Below, piece after piece: positions 1 through 6,163 of a stretch of 6,981 bases of DNA (position 1 is the stretch's first letter; every line of letters starts with the position of its first letter). This DNA is from an uncultured Clostridia bacterium (GTDB lineage: Bacteria > Bacillota > Clostridia > Christensenellales > Borkfalkiaceae): contig CANPYD010000055.1 in NCBI GenBank assembly GCA_947587775.1, forward strand, positions 1 to 6,981, in the 5' to 3' direction. Under the pieces are notes generated by a model, which worked only from the letters and a program-made list of their open reading frames with translations, ran no database searches and was not told the origin of the DNA. A program made the position numbers and the translations under genes.

Positions 1-317
1 GCTGTCAGGGGGCGGACGAGATCGCGCTCACCAAGCTCGATATTTTGTCCGTCTACGACGAGATCGAGATCTGCACGGCGTATGAACTGGACGGGAAGAT
101 CTTGCACGAATTTCCCTATCCCGATGTGCTCCCCGCATGTAAGCCCGTCTTCGGGAAGGTCAAGGGGTGGGGCTGCGATATTTCGCAGTGCCGCAACGTC
201 TCCGATCTTCCCAAAGAGGCGCTCGACTATATCCGTTTGCTCGAAAAGCTCTGCGGCTGCAAAATTACGTATGTCTCCGTCGGAGCGGAACGTGACGAAT
301 ATATCAAAATGGAATGA
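1..317 (+). CDS. purA: Adenylosuccinate synthetase, C-terminal part (5' end outside window)
   Basis: PurA joins IMP and aspartate using GTP to give adenylosuccinate, the first committed step from IMP to AMP, in the cytoplasm. About 104 codons are visible (frame from position 3, TGA at 315-317), the last quarter of a protein that is normally about 425-430 residues. The visible part starts near the family's conserved ALTKLD segment (here IALTKLDIL), followed by EIEICTAYEL, a KGWGCDIS block matching the usual P-G-W-x-x-D/S region, LPKEALDYI, and the closing ISVGP-like strand, here YVSVGAERDEYI. The order and spacing match the PurA C-terminal domain. The gene is cut by the window edge and shows no internal damage. 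Its stop codon overlaps the dapF start in ATGA, so it is probably the upstream member of the same transcript. No other family fits this tail well. Confidence 0.93.
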   Translation, partial: CQGADEIALTKLDILSVYDEIEICTAYELDGKILHEFPYPDVLPACKPVFGKVKGWGCDISQCRNVSDLPKEALDYIRLLEKLCGCKITYVSVGAERDEYIKME

Positions 318-1150
318 ATTTGCAGTTCGTAAAAATGCACGGGATCGGGAACGATTACCTCTTTTTCGATTGCTTTGAACGCCCTCTGCGGGCTCCCTCC
401 GACATTGCCGTAAAGCTCTCCGACCGTCACCGTTCGGTCGGGGGAGACGGGATCGTCCTCATTCTTCCGAGTAAAAAAGCGGATGCGAAAATGCGCATGT
501 TCAACGCCGACGGGAGCGAGGGGAAGATGTGCGGCAATGCCATCAGGTGCGTCGCAAAATACCTCTGTGACCTCAAAGGCGTCCGCAAAGACGTCCTCAC
601 CGTGGAAACGAGAGCGGGGATCAAGAGGATCGAACCTCTCAAACCCCGCGGGCGGGTTGATCTCTTCCGTGTGGATATGGGAAAGCCGACCTTTTCGCCC
701 GACCGTATCCCCGCATTGTTTGAGGGCAGGCGCATCCTGTGCCATCCTCTGATCGTCGGGGGAGAGACCTACCGCGTGACCTGCCTCTCGATGGGGAATC
801 CCCACTGCGTGGTTTTCTGCGAGGATCCCTCCGCCGTCTGTCTTGAAAGGATCGGCCCGCTGTTTGAACATCATCCCGCCTTTCCCGAACGGGTCAATAC
901 CGAATTTGTAAGTATCGTCTCGAAAAACGAGCTGAAAATGCGCGTCTGGGAGCGCGGGAGCGGGGAGACGTTGGCGTGCGGGACGGGCGCATGCGCCGCG
1001 GCGGTTGCGGCGATCCTGAACGGCTTCTGCGAAGCGGGGGAGGTCACCGTTCATCTGAAGGGCGGCGATCTCACCGTCACATATACGGGCGGAAACGTCT
1101 TTATGACGGGCCCCGCCGAGATCTCTTTTACGGGGATCGCGGAAGTCTGA
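314..1150 (+). CDS. dapF: Diaminopimelate epimerase
   Basis: DapF converts LL-2,6-diaminopimelate to meso-diaminopimelate, the lysine precursor and peptidoglycan cross-linking residue, in a cofactor-independent two-base reaction. The 278-residue protein has the usual length and both pseudo-symmetric halves. The N-terminus is FVKMHGIGNDY (residues 5-15), and the first half carries FNADGSEGKMCGNAIRC with catalytic Cys73. The second half carries MGNPHCVVF (160-168) and WERGSGETLACGTGACA with catalytic Cys222. Both active-site cysteines and their flanking glycines are intact. The ATG at 314 overlaps the purA stop (ATGA). No good Shine-Dalgarno lies before it, so translation is likely coupled to purA. 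The next gene but one, dapL, makes the LL-diaminopimelate that this enzyme uses, which supports the call. Confidence 0.97.
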   Translation: MNLQFVKMHGIGNDYLFFDCFERPLRAPSDIAVKLSDRHRSVGGDGIVLILPSKKADAKMRMFNADGSEGKMCGNAIRCVAKYLCDLKGVRKDVLTVETRAGIKRIEPLKPRGRVDLFRVDMGKPTFSPDRIPALFEGRRILCHPLIVGGETYRVTCLSMGNPHCVVFCEDPSAVCLERIGPLFEHHPAFPERVNTEFVSIVSKNELKMRVWERGSGETLACGTGACAAAVAAILNGFCEAGEVTVHLKGGDLTVTYTGGNVFMTGPAEISFTGIAEV

Positions 1151-1160
1151 ACTTCCGAAG

Positions 1161-1165
1161 AAGGA
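1161..1165 (+). promoter_or_regulatory. Shine-Dalgarno of pyrG
   Basis: AAGGA, within GAAGAAGGA, lies 6 nt before the ATG at 1172 in the 21-nt gap after dapF. It fixes the pyrG start. The gap is too short to hold the G-run initiation site plus attenuator known upstream of pyrG in Bacillus, so that control is absent here. Confidence 0.75.
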
Positions 1166-1171
1166 TAGAAT

Positions 1172-2776
1172 ATGACGAAATACATCTTTGTAACGGGCGG
1201 AGTCGTCTCGGGACTCGGAAAGGGCATTACCGCCGCGTCGCTCGGGAGGCTTCTCAGGATGCGCGGCTATAAAGTCGCGTCCCAAAAGATCGATCCTTAT
1301 ATCAATATCGACCCCGGCACCATGAGTCCCTACCAGCACGGAGAAGTGTATGTCACCGAAGACGGTGCGGAGACCGATCTCGACCTCGGGCATTATGAAA
1401 GATTCATCGACGAAGATCTCAATAAATTCTCCAACCTGACGACGGGAAAGGTGTACTGGAACGTCCTCAACAAGGAGAGGGCGGGGGAATATCTCGGGCA
1501 GACCGTCCAGATCATTCCTCACATCACGAACGAGATCAAGTCCTTTATTTATCAGGTAGGAAAGACCGCGGGCGCCGACATCGTCATCACCGAGATCGGC
1601 GGCACGACGGGCGATATCGAATCCCAGCCCTTCATCGAGGCGATCCGTCAGGTCGCCCGCGAAGTAGGAAGGGAGAATTGCTGCTTTATCCATGTGACGC
1701 TCGTCCCGTTCATCTCGGGATCCGAGGAGTTCAAGAGCAAACCCACCCAGCACTCCGTCAAGGAATTGCAGGGAATGGGCATCTTTCCCGATATCATCGT
1801 CGCCCGCGTCGATCAGCCGATGCCGCAGGAGATCCGCGAAAAGATCGCAATGTTCTGTAACGTGGAGCCCGATTGCTGTATCGAAAATCTCACCGTTCCC
1901 ATTCTCTACGAAGCGCCCATGATGCTCGAGAGGAGCAATTTCTCCGCGACCGTTTGCAGGATCCTGCATCTCGATCCGAAGACGATCGACCTCACCGATT
2001 GGCAGGAAATGCTCTCCCGCATCCACGCCCGCAGTAAGACGGTGAAGATCGCGCTCTGCGGCAAGTACGTCCGTCTGCACGATGCGTATCTCTCCGTTGC
2101 GGAAGCGCTCGCCCACGGCGGGTATGAGTCGGACGCGAAGGTCGAGATCTCGTGGGTGGATACCGAAAAACTCAATGAGAAGAATGTGAAAAGCCAGCTC
2201 AGCGGGGTCGACGGGGTGATCATCCCGGGCGGCTTCGGCGTAAGAGGCGTGGAAGGAATGATCGTCGCCTGCCAATACGCCCGCGAGCACGCGCTGCCCT
2301 TCCTCGGGATCTGCCTCGGCATGCAGGTCGCCGTCATCGAGTATGCGCGGAACATCCTCGGGATCACGGATGCGAATTCCTCCGAGTTTACCCCCGAGGG
2401 AAAACATTCCGTCATCGACCTCATGCCCGATCAGTACGGTGTCAAGATGGGGGGGACGATGCGCCTCGGCGCGTACCCCTGCAAGATCATAGGAACACGC
2501 ATGAAGGCGGCATACGGCGCCGATCTCGTCAGCGAGAGGCACCGCCACCGCTTCGAATTCAACAACGATTACCGCGCCGCGTTCGAGGCGGCGGGCATGA
2601 GGATCGCGGGGACTTCCCCCGACGGAACGCTCTGCGAGGCAGTCGAGATCGACGGAAGCGATTTCTTTGTCGGTGTGCAGTTCCACCCCGAGTTCAAGTC
2701 CCGTCCCGACAGCGCCCATCCGCTCTTCCGCGAATTTATCCGCGCGGCAGTGCGTCATCATGAAAAGGAAGTATGA
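1172..2776 (+). CDS. pyrG: CTP synthase (glutamine-hydrolysing)
   Basis: PyrG aminates UTP to CTP using ATP and glutamine-derived ammonia, the last step of de novo pyrimidine nucleotide synthesis; it acts as a cytoplasmic tetramer. The 534-residue length is normal for the family. The N-terminal synthetase domain (about 1-265) opens with YIFVTGGVVSGLGKGI, the ATP-binding P-loop-like segment at 9-19, then SQKIDPYINIDPGTMSP and the ITEIGGTTGDIE block (139-150). A class-I glutamine amidotransferase domain follows from about 290: the oxyanion region PGGFGVRG (352-359), nucleophile Cys381 in FLGICLGMQ, and His505/Glu507 in VQFHPEF. All key residues are present. The start is supported by AAGGA 6 nt upstream. 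The stop overlaps the dapL start by 4 nt (ATGA), which suggests coupled translation. Confidence 0.98.
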   Translation: MTKYIFVTGGVVSGLGKGITAASLGRLLRMRGYKVASQKIDPYINIDPGTMSPYQHGEVYVTEDGAETDLDLGHYERFIDEDLNKFSNLTTGKVYWNVLNKERAGEYLGQTVQIIPHITNEIKSFIYQVGKTAGADIVITEIGGTTGDIESQPFIEAIRQVAREVGRENCCFIHVTLVPFISGSEEFKSKPTQHSVKELQGMGIFPDIIVARVDQPMPQEIREKIAMFCNVEPDCCIENLTVPILYEAPMMLERSNFSATVCRILHLDPKTIDLTDWQEMLSRIHARSKTVKIALCGKYVRLHDAYLSVAEALAHGGYESDAKVEISWVDTEKLNEKNVKSQLSGVDGVIIPGGFGVRGVEGMIVACQYAREHALPFLGICLGMQVAVIEYARNILGITDANSSEFTPEGKHSVIDLMPDQYGVKMGGTMRLGAYPCKIIGTRMKAAYGADLVSERHRHRFEFNNDYRAAFEAAGMRIAGTSPDGTLCEAVEIDGSDFFVGVQFHPEFKSRPDSAHPLFREFIRAAVRHHEKEV

Positions 2777-3963
2777 GGATCAACGGGAATTTTTTAAGAC
2801 TTAAGGATTCCTACCTCTTCGCAAAAGTCGGCGCTAAGACCGCCGAATATTTATCAGCTCATCCCGGAAGAGAGGTCATCCGCCTCTCCCTCGGGGACGT
2901 CACTCGGCCGCTCCCGCCCGCCGTCATCAAAGCGATGCAAAGAGCGGTGGACGACTTGAGTCACAAGGACACATTTCACGGCTATGCGCCCGACGCGACC
3001 CGCTTCGGGTACGACCTTCTCCTCGATTCCCTCATCAAAAGCTATGCGGAAAAGGGGATCGGGCTCGAAAAAGAGGAGATTTTTATTTCCGACGGCGCAA
3101 AGTCGGACTGCGGGAATCTGAGCGATCTCTTCTCGGCGGAAAACACCGTGCTCATTCCCGATCCCGTCTATCCCGCCTATCTCGATACCAACATCATGGC
3201 GGGAAGGAAGATCCTCTTTGCGGATGCGAACGAAGGGAACGGCTTTCTGCCCATGCCCGATGAACGCGTCCGCGCGGATCTCATCTATCTCTGTTCGCCA
3301 AACAATCCCACGGGGGCGGCCTACACCGCGAAAGAGCTCAAAGTGTGGGTGGACTACGCTTTGAAAAATGACGCGGTCATTCTCTATGACGCGGCGTACG
3401 AATCTTTCGTCACAGATCCGTCCCTTGCCCGCAGTATTTATGCGGCGGAAGGGGCGAAGGAGTGCGCGATCGAGATCTGCTCCTTTTCCAAGACGGCGGG
3501 CTTCACGGGCGTGCGGTGCGGCTATACCGTCGTTCCGAAGGCGCTCAAACGGGAGGGGTTTTCCCTCAACCGCCTTTGGGCGAGACGGCAATCCGCCAAG
3601 TTCAACGGCGCGTCCTATGTAGCGCAAATGGGGGCGGCGGCGGTATTTACCGAAGAGGGAAAGCGTGAGACCGCCGAAAATATCGCATACTATCGGCAAA
3701 ACGCAAGGATCATCTCGGACTGCCTCACCCGCCTCGGGATCCCCTTTACGGGGGGCGTCAATTCCCCTTACATATGGATGAAGTGCCCCGGGGGCATGGA
3801 CAGCTGGAGCTTTTTCGATCATCTTCTGGAAAGAGCAAACGTCGTAGGTACGCCGGGGTGCGGGTTCGGTAAAAACGGCGAAGGGTACTTCCGCCTGACG
3901 GCGTTCAATACACACGAAAAAACGGAGGAAGCAATGCGGCGGTTCGCGGCGCTTCGGATCTGA
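2773..3963 (+). CDS. dapL: LL-diaminopimelate aminotransferase
   Basis: DapL is a PLP enzyme that turns tetrahydrodipicolinate into LL-diaminopimelate in one step with glutamate as amino donor, bypassing the acylated-intermediate route (DapD/C/E or acetyl variants). The 396-residue protein is a fold-type I aminotransferase slightly shorter than the usual 405-411. DapL-specific features are the N-terminus INGNFLRLKDSYLF, IRLSLGDVTRPLPPAV (36-51), the FHGYAPD segment (68-74), ISDGAKSDCGN (105-115) and DPVYPAYLDTN (130-140). Further on come SPNNPTGA with Asn178, DAAYE with Asp206 and Tyr209, the PLP lysine Lys240 in SFSKTAGFTGVRCGY, and the carboxylate-binding Arg374 in GYFRLTAF. These separate it from aspartate or general aminotransferases. 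AAGGA (2765-2769) sits just before the ATG, which overlaps the pyrG stop. dapF two genes upstream uses its product. Confidence 0.95.
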   Translation: MRINGNFLRLKDSYLFAKVGAKTAEYLSAHPGREVIRLSLGDVTRPLPPAVIKAMQRAVDDLSHKDTFHGYAPDATRFGYDLLLDSLIKSYAEKGIGLEKEEIFISDGAKSDCGNLSDLFSAENTVLIPDPVYPAYLDTNIMAGRKILFADANEGNGFLPMPDERVRADLIYLCSPNNPTGAAYTAKELKVWVDYALKNDAVILYDAAYESFVTDPSLARSIYAAEGAKECAIEICSFSKTAGFTGVRCGYTVVPKALKREGFSLNRLWARRQSAKFNGASYVAQMGAAAVFTEEGKRETAENIAYYRQNARIISDCLTRLGIPFTGGVNSPYIWMKCPGGMDSWSFFDHLLERANVVGTPGCGFGKNGEGYFRLTAFNTHEKTEEAMRRFAALRI

Positions 3964-3971
3964 AACTACTT

Positions 3972-5453
3972 ATGGAAAAAGAATTAAGAAGCGCGGGCGT
4001 CCTGTGCCATATCTCTTCCCTCCCCGGGAAGTACGGCATCGGCTCGCTCGGAAAAGAAGCATACGCCTTTGCGAAAAGTCTTGCGGCAAGCGGCGTAAAA
4101 TACTGGCAAGTACTGCCGCTCGTGCAGACGGGGTACGGGGATTCGCCGTACAGTTCGGTCGCTTGCACGTCCGGTAATCCCTATTTCATCGATTTAGAGC
4201 TCCTCGCAAAACAGGGACTGCTCACGCGGGAAGAGCTCAGATGTGCGGAGCATAAGGAACTCGATTACGGCGTGCTCTATACGGAGCGGTACGCGACGCT
4301 CCGCACCGCTTTTTCGCGGTTCCACTTCGATAACGACGATTTCCGCGCCTATATCAAGAGCGGCGTGAGCGAGGATTACGCCCTCTTCATGACGGCAAAG
4401 ACGGTATTCGGCGGGAGCTTTCGCGATTGGGAAGAGCCGATCAAGCGCCATGATCCCGACGCACTCGAGAAGTTCCGCACCGAACACCACGAGGAATACC
4501 TCTTCTGGAACTTTCTCCAATACGAATTTGACCTGCAATGGCGGGCGCTCAAAGAGTACTGCAACGGCTTGGGCGTGAAACTCATCGGCGATCTTCCGCT
4601 CTATGTTGCAGAGGACAGTGCGGACGTCTGGGCGAATCCGACCCTTTTCAAGTTGGACGAAGATCTCAAACCCGAGAAAGTGGCGGGCGTTCCCCCCGAT
4701 TATTTCTCGGAGAACGGGCAGCTCTGGGGCAATCCCGTGTACGACTGGAAGGAGCACGAAAAACAGCACTACGCGTGGTGGCATGCAAGGCTTTCGCGGG
4801 CGCTGGAGCTCTTCGATCTCATCCGCATCGACCATTTCCGCGGGCTTGACCGCTACTATGAGATCGACGCGGGGGCGGAGTCCGCGAAGTGCGGCGTTTG
4901 GCAGAACGGCCCCAAGGAAAAACTCTTCGGGGGGTTTTCGGGAAGAAAGCGGATCATTGCGGAGGATCTCGGCTTGATCGACGACGGCGTAAGATCCCTT
5001 CTCGCGCGGACAGGCTTCCCCGGCATGAAGGTTCTGCTGTTTGCCTTCGACGGCAACCCCGATAACGAATTTTTGCCCAAAAATATCCCCGAAAACAGCG
5101 TTTGCTACACGGGTACGCACGATAACGACACTGTGAAGGGATATGTGGATTCCCTTGCTGCAGAGGATTTCATTCTCTTCCGCGCAAGGCTTGCAATGGC
5201 ACTCGAAGAGCGCGGGATCCACATGCGGCTGAGAAAGGACGGGCAGAATTTCCCCGAAGCGCTCATCCGCCTCGCGCTTGAATCGGACGCGCGGCTTGCA
5301 GTCATTCCCATACAAGACGTCTTGGGGCTCGGCAACGAGGCGCGCATGAATTTCCCCGGTACGCAAGGGGGCAACTGGCAATTCCGTCTGGACAGGCCCG
5401 TCGGGTCTGCACTGGCGAAACTGAAAAAAATAATAAAAATATATCGGAGGTAA
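3972..5453 (+). CDS. malQ: 4-alpha-glucanotransferase (amylomaltase, GH77)
   Basis: MalQ transfers alpha-1,4-glucan segments between chains, disproportionating maltodextrins or glycogen breakdown products in the cytoplasm. The 493-residue length is typical of the family. The N-terminus RSAGVLCHISSLPGKYGIGSLG (6-27) matches the conserved family opening and supports this start. Next come WQVLPL, the SPYSS/GNPYFI substrate loop (58-73), IGDLPLYVA (205-213), and VAGVPPDYFSENGQLWGNP (238-255 region). Catalytic residues are the nucleophile Asp287 in IRIDHFRGL, acid/base Glu331 in IAEDLG, and transition-state stabiliser Asp384 in YTGTHDNDT. Near the end QDVLGLGNEARMNFPG (448-463) is intact. The stretch between the KLFGGF segment and IAEDLG is a few residues shorter than I would expect. 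The gene starts 8 nt after dapL with no visible Shine-Dalgarno and ends 4 nt before mscL. No glycogen or maltose genes adjoin it, so its place here reflects housekeeping co-transcription more than a pathway cluster. Confidence 0.96.
   Translation: MEKELRSAGVLCHISSLPGKYGIGSLGKEAYAFAKSLAASGVKYWQVLPLVQTGYGDSPYSSVACTSGNPYFIDLELLAKQGLLTREELRCAEHKELDYGVLYTERYATLRTAFSRFHFDNDDFRAYIKSGVSEDYALFMTAKTVFGGSFRDWEEPIKRHDPDALEKFRTEHHEEYLFWNFLQYEFDLQWRALKEYCNGLGVKLIGDLPLYVAEDSADVWANPTLFKLDEDLKPEKVAGVPPDYFSENGQLWGNPVYDWKEHEKQHYAWWHARLSRALELFDLIRIDHFRGLDRYYEIDAGAESAKCGVWQNGPKEKLFGGFSGRKRIIAEDLGLIDDGVRSLLARTGFPGMKVLLFAFDGNPDNEFLPKNIPENSVCYTGTHDNDTVKGYVDSLAAEDFILFRARLAMALEERGIHMRLRKDGQNFPEALIRLALESDARLAVIPIQDVLGLGNEARMNFPGTQGGNWQFRLDRPVGSALAKLKKIIKIYRR
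5446..5450 (+). promoter_or_regulatory. Shine-Dalgarno of mscL, embedded in the end of malQ
   Basis: GGAGG, 7 nt before the mscL ATG at 5458, is the strongest ribosome site in the window. It is formed by the last two malQ codons (CGG AGG) just before the TAA at 5451-5453. An A/T-rich tract (about 5424-5444) precedes it and should leave the site unstructured, implying strong translation of mscL relative to malQ. Confidence 0.85.
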
Positions 5454-5457
5454 CTTT

Positions 5458-6060
5458 ATGGCAAAAGAAAAGAAAGGATTCTTCAAAGAATTCAAGGCGT
5501 TCATCACCCGCGGCAACGTGATCGACATGGCCGTCGGCGTGATCATCGGCGGTGCGTTCAGTGCGATCGTCACGGCTCTGACCAACCAGATCCTGATGCC
5601 CCTCATCAACATGGTTCTGTTCGCGATCACGGGCGGGAAGGGTCTTGAAGAAGTCTACACCTATCTTCACAAGGCGTATTTGCTTGATGAAGCGGGTGCG
5701 GCGACGACGCAGATCGACCTTGCGAACTCCATTTACATCGACTGGGGCGCATTCATCACGGCGGTCATTAACTTCCTTCTCATTGCGCTCGTGCTCTTCA
5801 TCATCATCAAGGTGATCAACTCCGTTCATGAGGGTGCGCAGAAGCAGAAGACAAAGTATGATCCGCTCACGAAGGAAGAGATCAAGGCGCTCCGTTCCGA
5901 AGGTAAGAGCCCGGAACAGATCCAAAAAGCCGCTGCCGACAAGCAGGCGAAGCTTGATGCAGAAGCGGCGGAAGCTGCCAAGAACGCTCCCGCACCCGCT
6001 CCTACGACGGAAGAACTCCTTGCGGAAATCCGCGATCTTCTCAAAACAAAACAGGAATAA
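5458..6060 (+). CDS. mscL: Large-conductance mechanosensitive channel MscL, with extended cytoplasmic tail
   Basis: MscL is a homopentameric inner-membrane valve that opens under high membrane tension and releases solutes during hypo-osmotic shock. The amphipathic N-terminus KKGFFKEFKAFITRGN is followed by TM1 (about 20-50) with the signature NVIDMAVGVIIGGAFSAIV, including the glycine/alanine pore-packing face. A periplasmic loop (about 56-95) is followed by TM2 (about 97-120, GAFITAVINFLLIALVLF). The C-terminal helix TTEELLAEIRDLLK (183-196) matches the family's closing cytoplasmic bundle. The protein is 200 residues, against roughly 130-150 in common homologues. The extra length is mostly a charged, then alanine-rich segment of about 45 residues between TM2 and the last helix (about 125-180), containing KEEIKALRSEGKSPEQIQ and PAPAP. 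The start is fixed by GGAGG 7 nt upstream. Two hairpins follow the stop, so this is the last gene of the transcript. Confidence 0.97.
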   Translation: MAKEKKGFFKEFKAFITRGNVIDMAVGVIIGGAFSAIVTALTNQILMPLINMVLFAITGGKGLEEVYTYLHKAYLLDEAGAATTQIDLANSIYIDWGAFITAVINFLLIALVLFIIIKVINSVHEGAQKQKTKYDPLTKEEIKALRSEGKSPEQIQKAAADKQAKLDAEAAEAAKNAPAPAPTTEELLAEIRDLLKTKQE

Positions 6061-6077
6061 CCGTCTTTTGAAGACGG
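6061..6077 (+). other. Short hairpin directly after the mscL stop
   Basis: CCGTCTT and AAGACGG form a perfect 7-bp stem with a TTG loop, starting one base after the TAA. It is followed by AAACG, not by a T-run, so it is not a terminator alone. It may protect the mRNA 3' end or assist the larger hairpin 4 nt further on. Confidence 0.6.
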
Positions 6078-6081
6078 AAAC

Positions 6082-6117
6082 GCGCCGCCGAACATGTTCG
6101 GCGGCGCTTTCTATCTT
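6082..6117 (+). terminator. Rho-independent terminator of the purA-mscL transcript
   Basis: Positions 6082-6107 are a perfect 26-bp palindrome, giving an 11-bp GC-rich stem (GCGCCGCCGAA with TTCGGCGGCGC) and a CATG loop. It is followed immediately by TTTCTATCTT. Stem strength, position 21 nt after mscL and the trailing T-rich run fit an intrinsic terminator. The T-run is interrupted, so some read-through is possible. Confidence 0.85.
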
Positions 6118-6127
6118 CCGACACAGA

Positions 6128-6157
6128 TTCACAAAAAATTCTTTTGCGCGATACAAT
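6128..6157 (+). promoter_or_regulatory. Sigma70-type promoter for the nitrilase-like gene
   Basis: The -35 TTCACA (6128-6133; 5 of 6 match to TTGACA) and the -10 TACAAT (6152-6157; 5 of 6 match to TATAAT) are separated by 18 bp, part of it A-rich. The pair lies between the mscL terminator and the next gene. The expected start point, 7 nt after the -10, is A6164, the first base of the ATG. That leaves no 5' leader. Confidence 0.7.
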
Positions 6158-6163
6158 GGTAGT

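Noticed and set aside
1151..1171. pyrG attenuator or riboswitch in the dapF-pyrG gap
   Set aside because: Only 21 nt are available, taken up by the Shine-Dalgarno; no G-run start site or hairpin with a T-run.
227..2761. An 844-codon open frame on the minus strand across dapF and pyrG
   Set aside because: It lies antisense to two certain genes in a GC-rich genome with strong third-position bias, which removes antisense stops. The translation is low-complexity, rich in Asp, Arg and His, and resembles no family I know.
2854..3915. A 353-codon minus-strand open frame over dapL, and a similar 478-codon one over malQ (4194-5630)
   Set aside because: Same codon-bias shadow; no ribosome site or recognisable motif, and the plus-strand genes are certain.
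6089..6100. Possible Gram-positive LexA (SOS) box, CGAAC..GTTCG
   Set aside because: The half-sites are right, but the spacer is 2 nt, whereas the known site needs 4. The palindrome is better explained as the terminator stem.
5828..6163. Upstream extension of the nitrilase-like frame into mscL
   Set aside because: The frame is open but its translation is Arg/Ser-rich shadow of mscL. It crosses a strong terminator, and the family homology begins at Met 6164.
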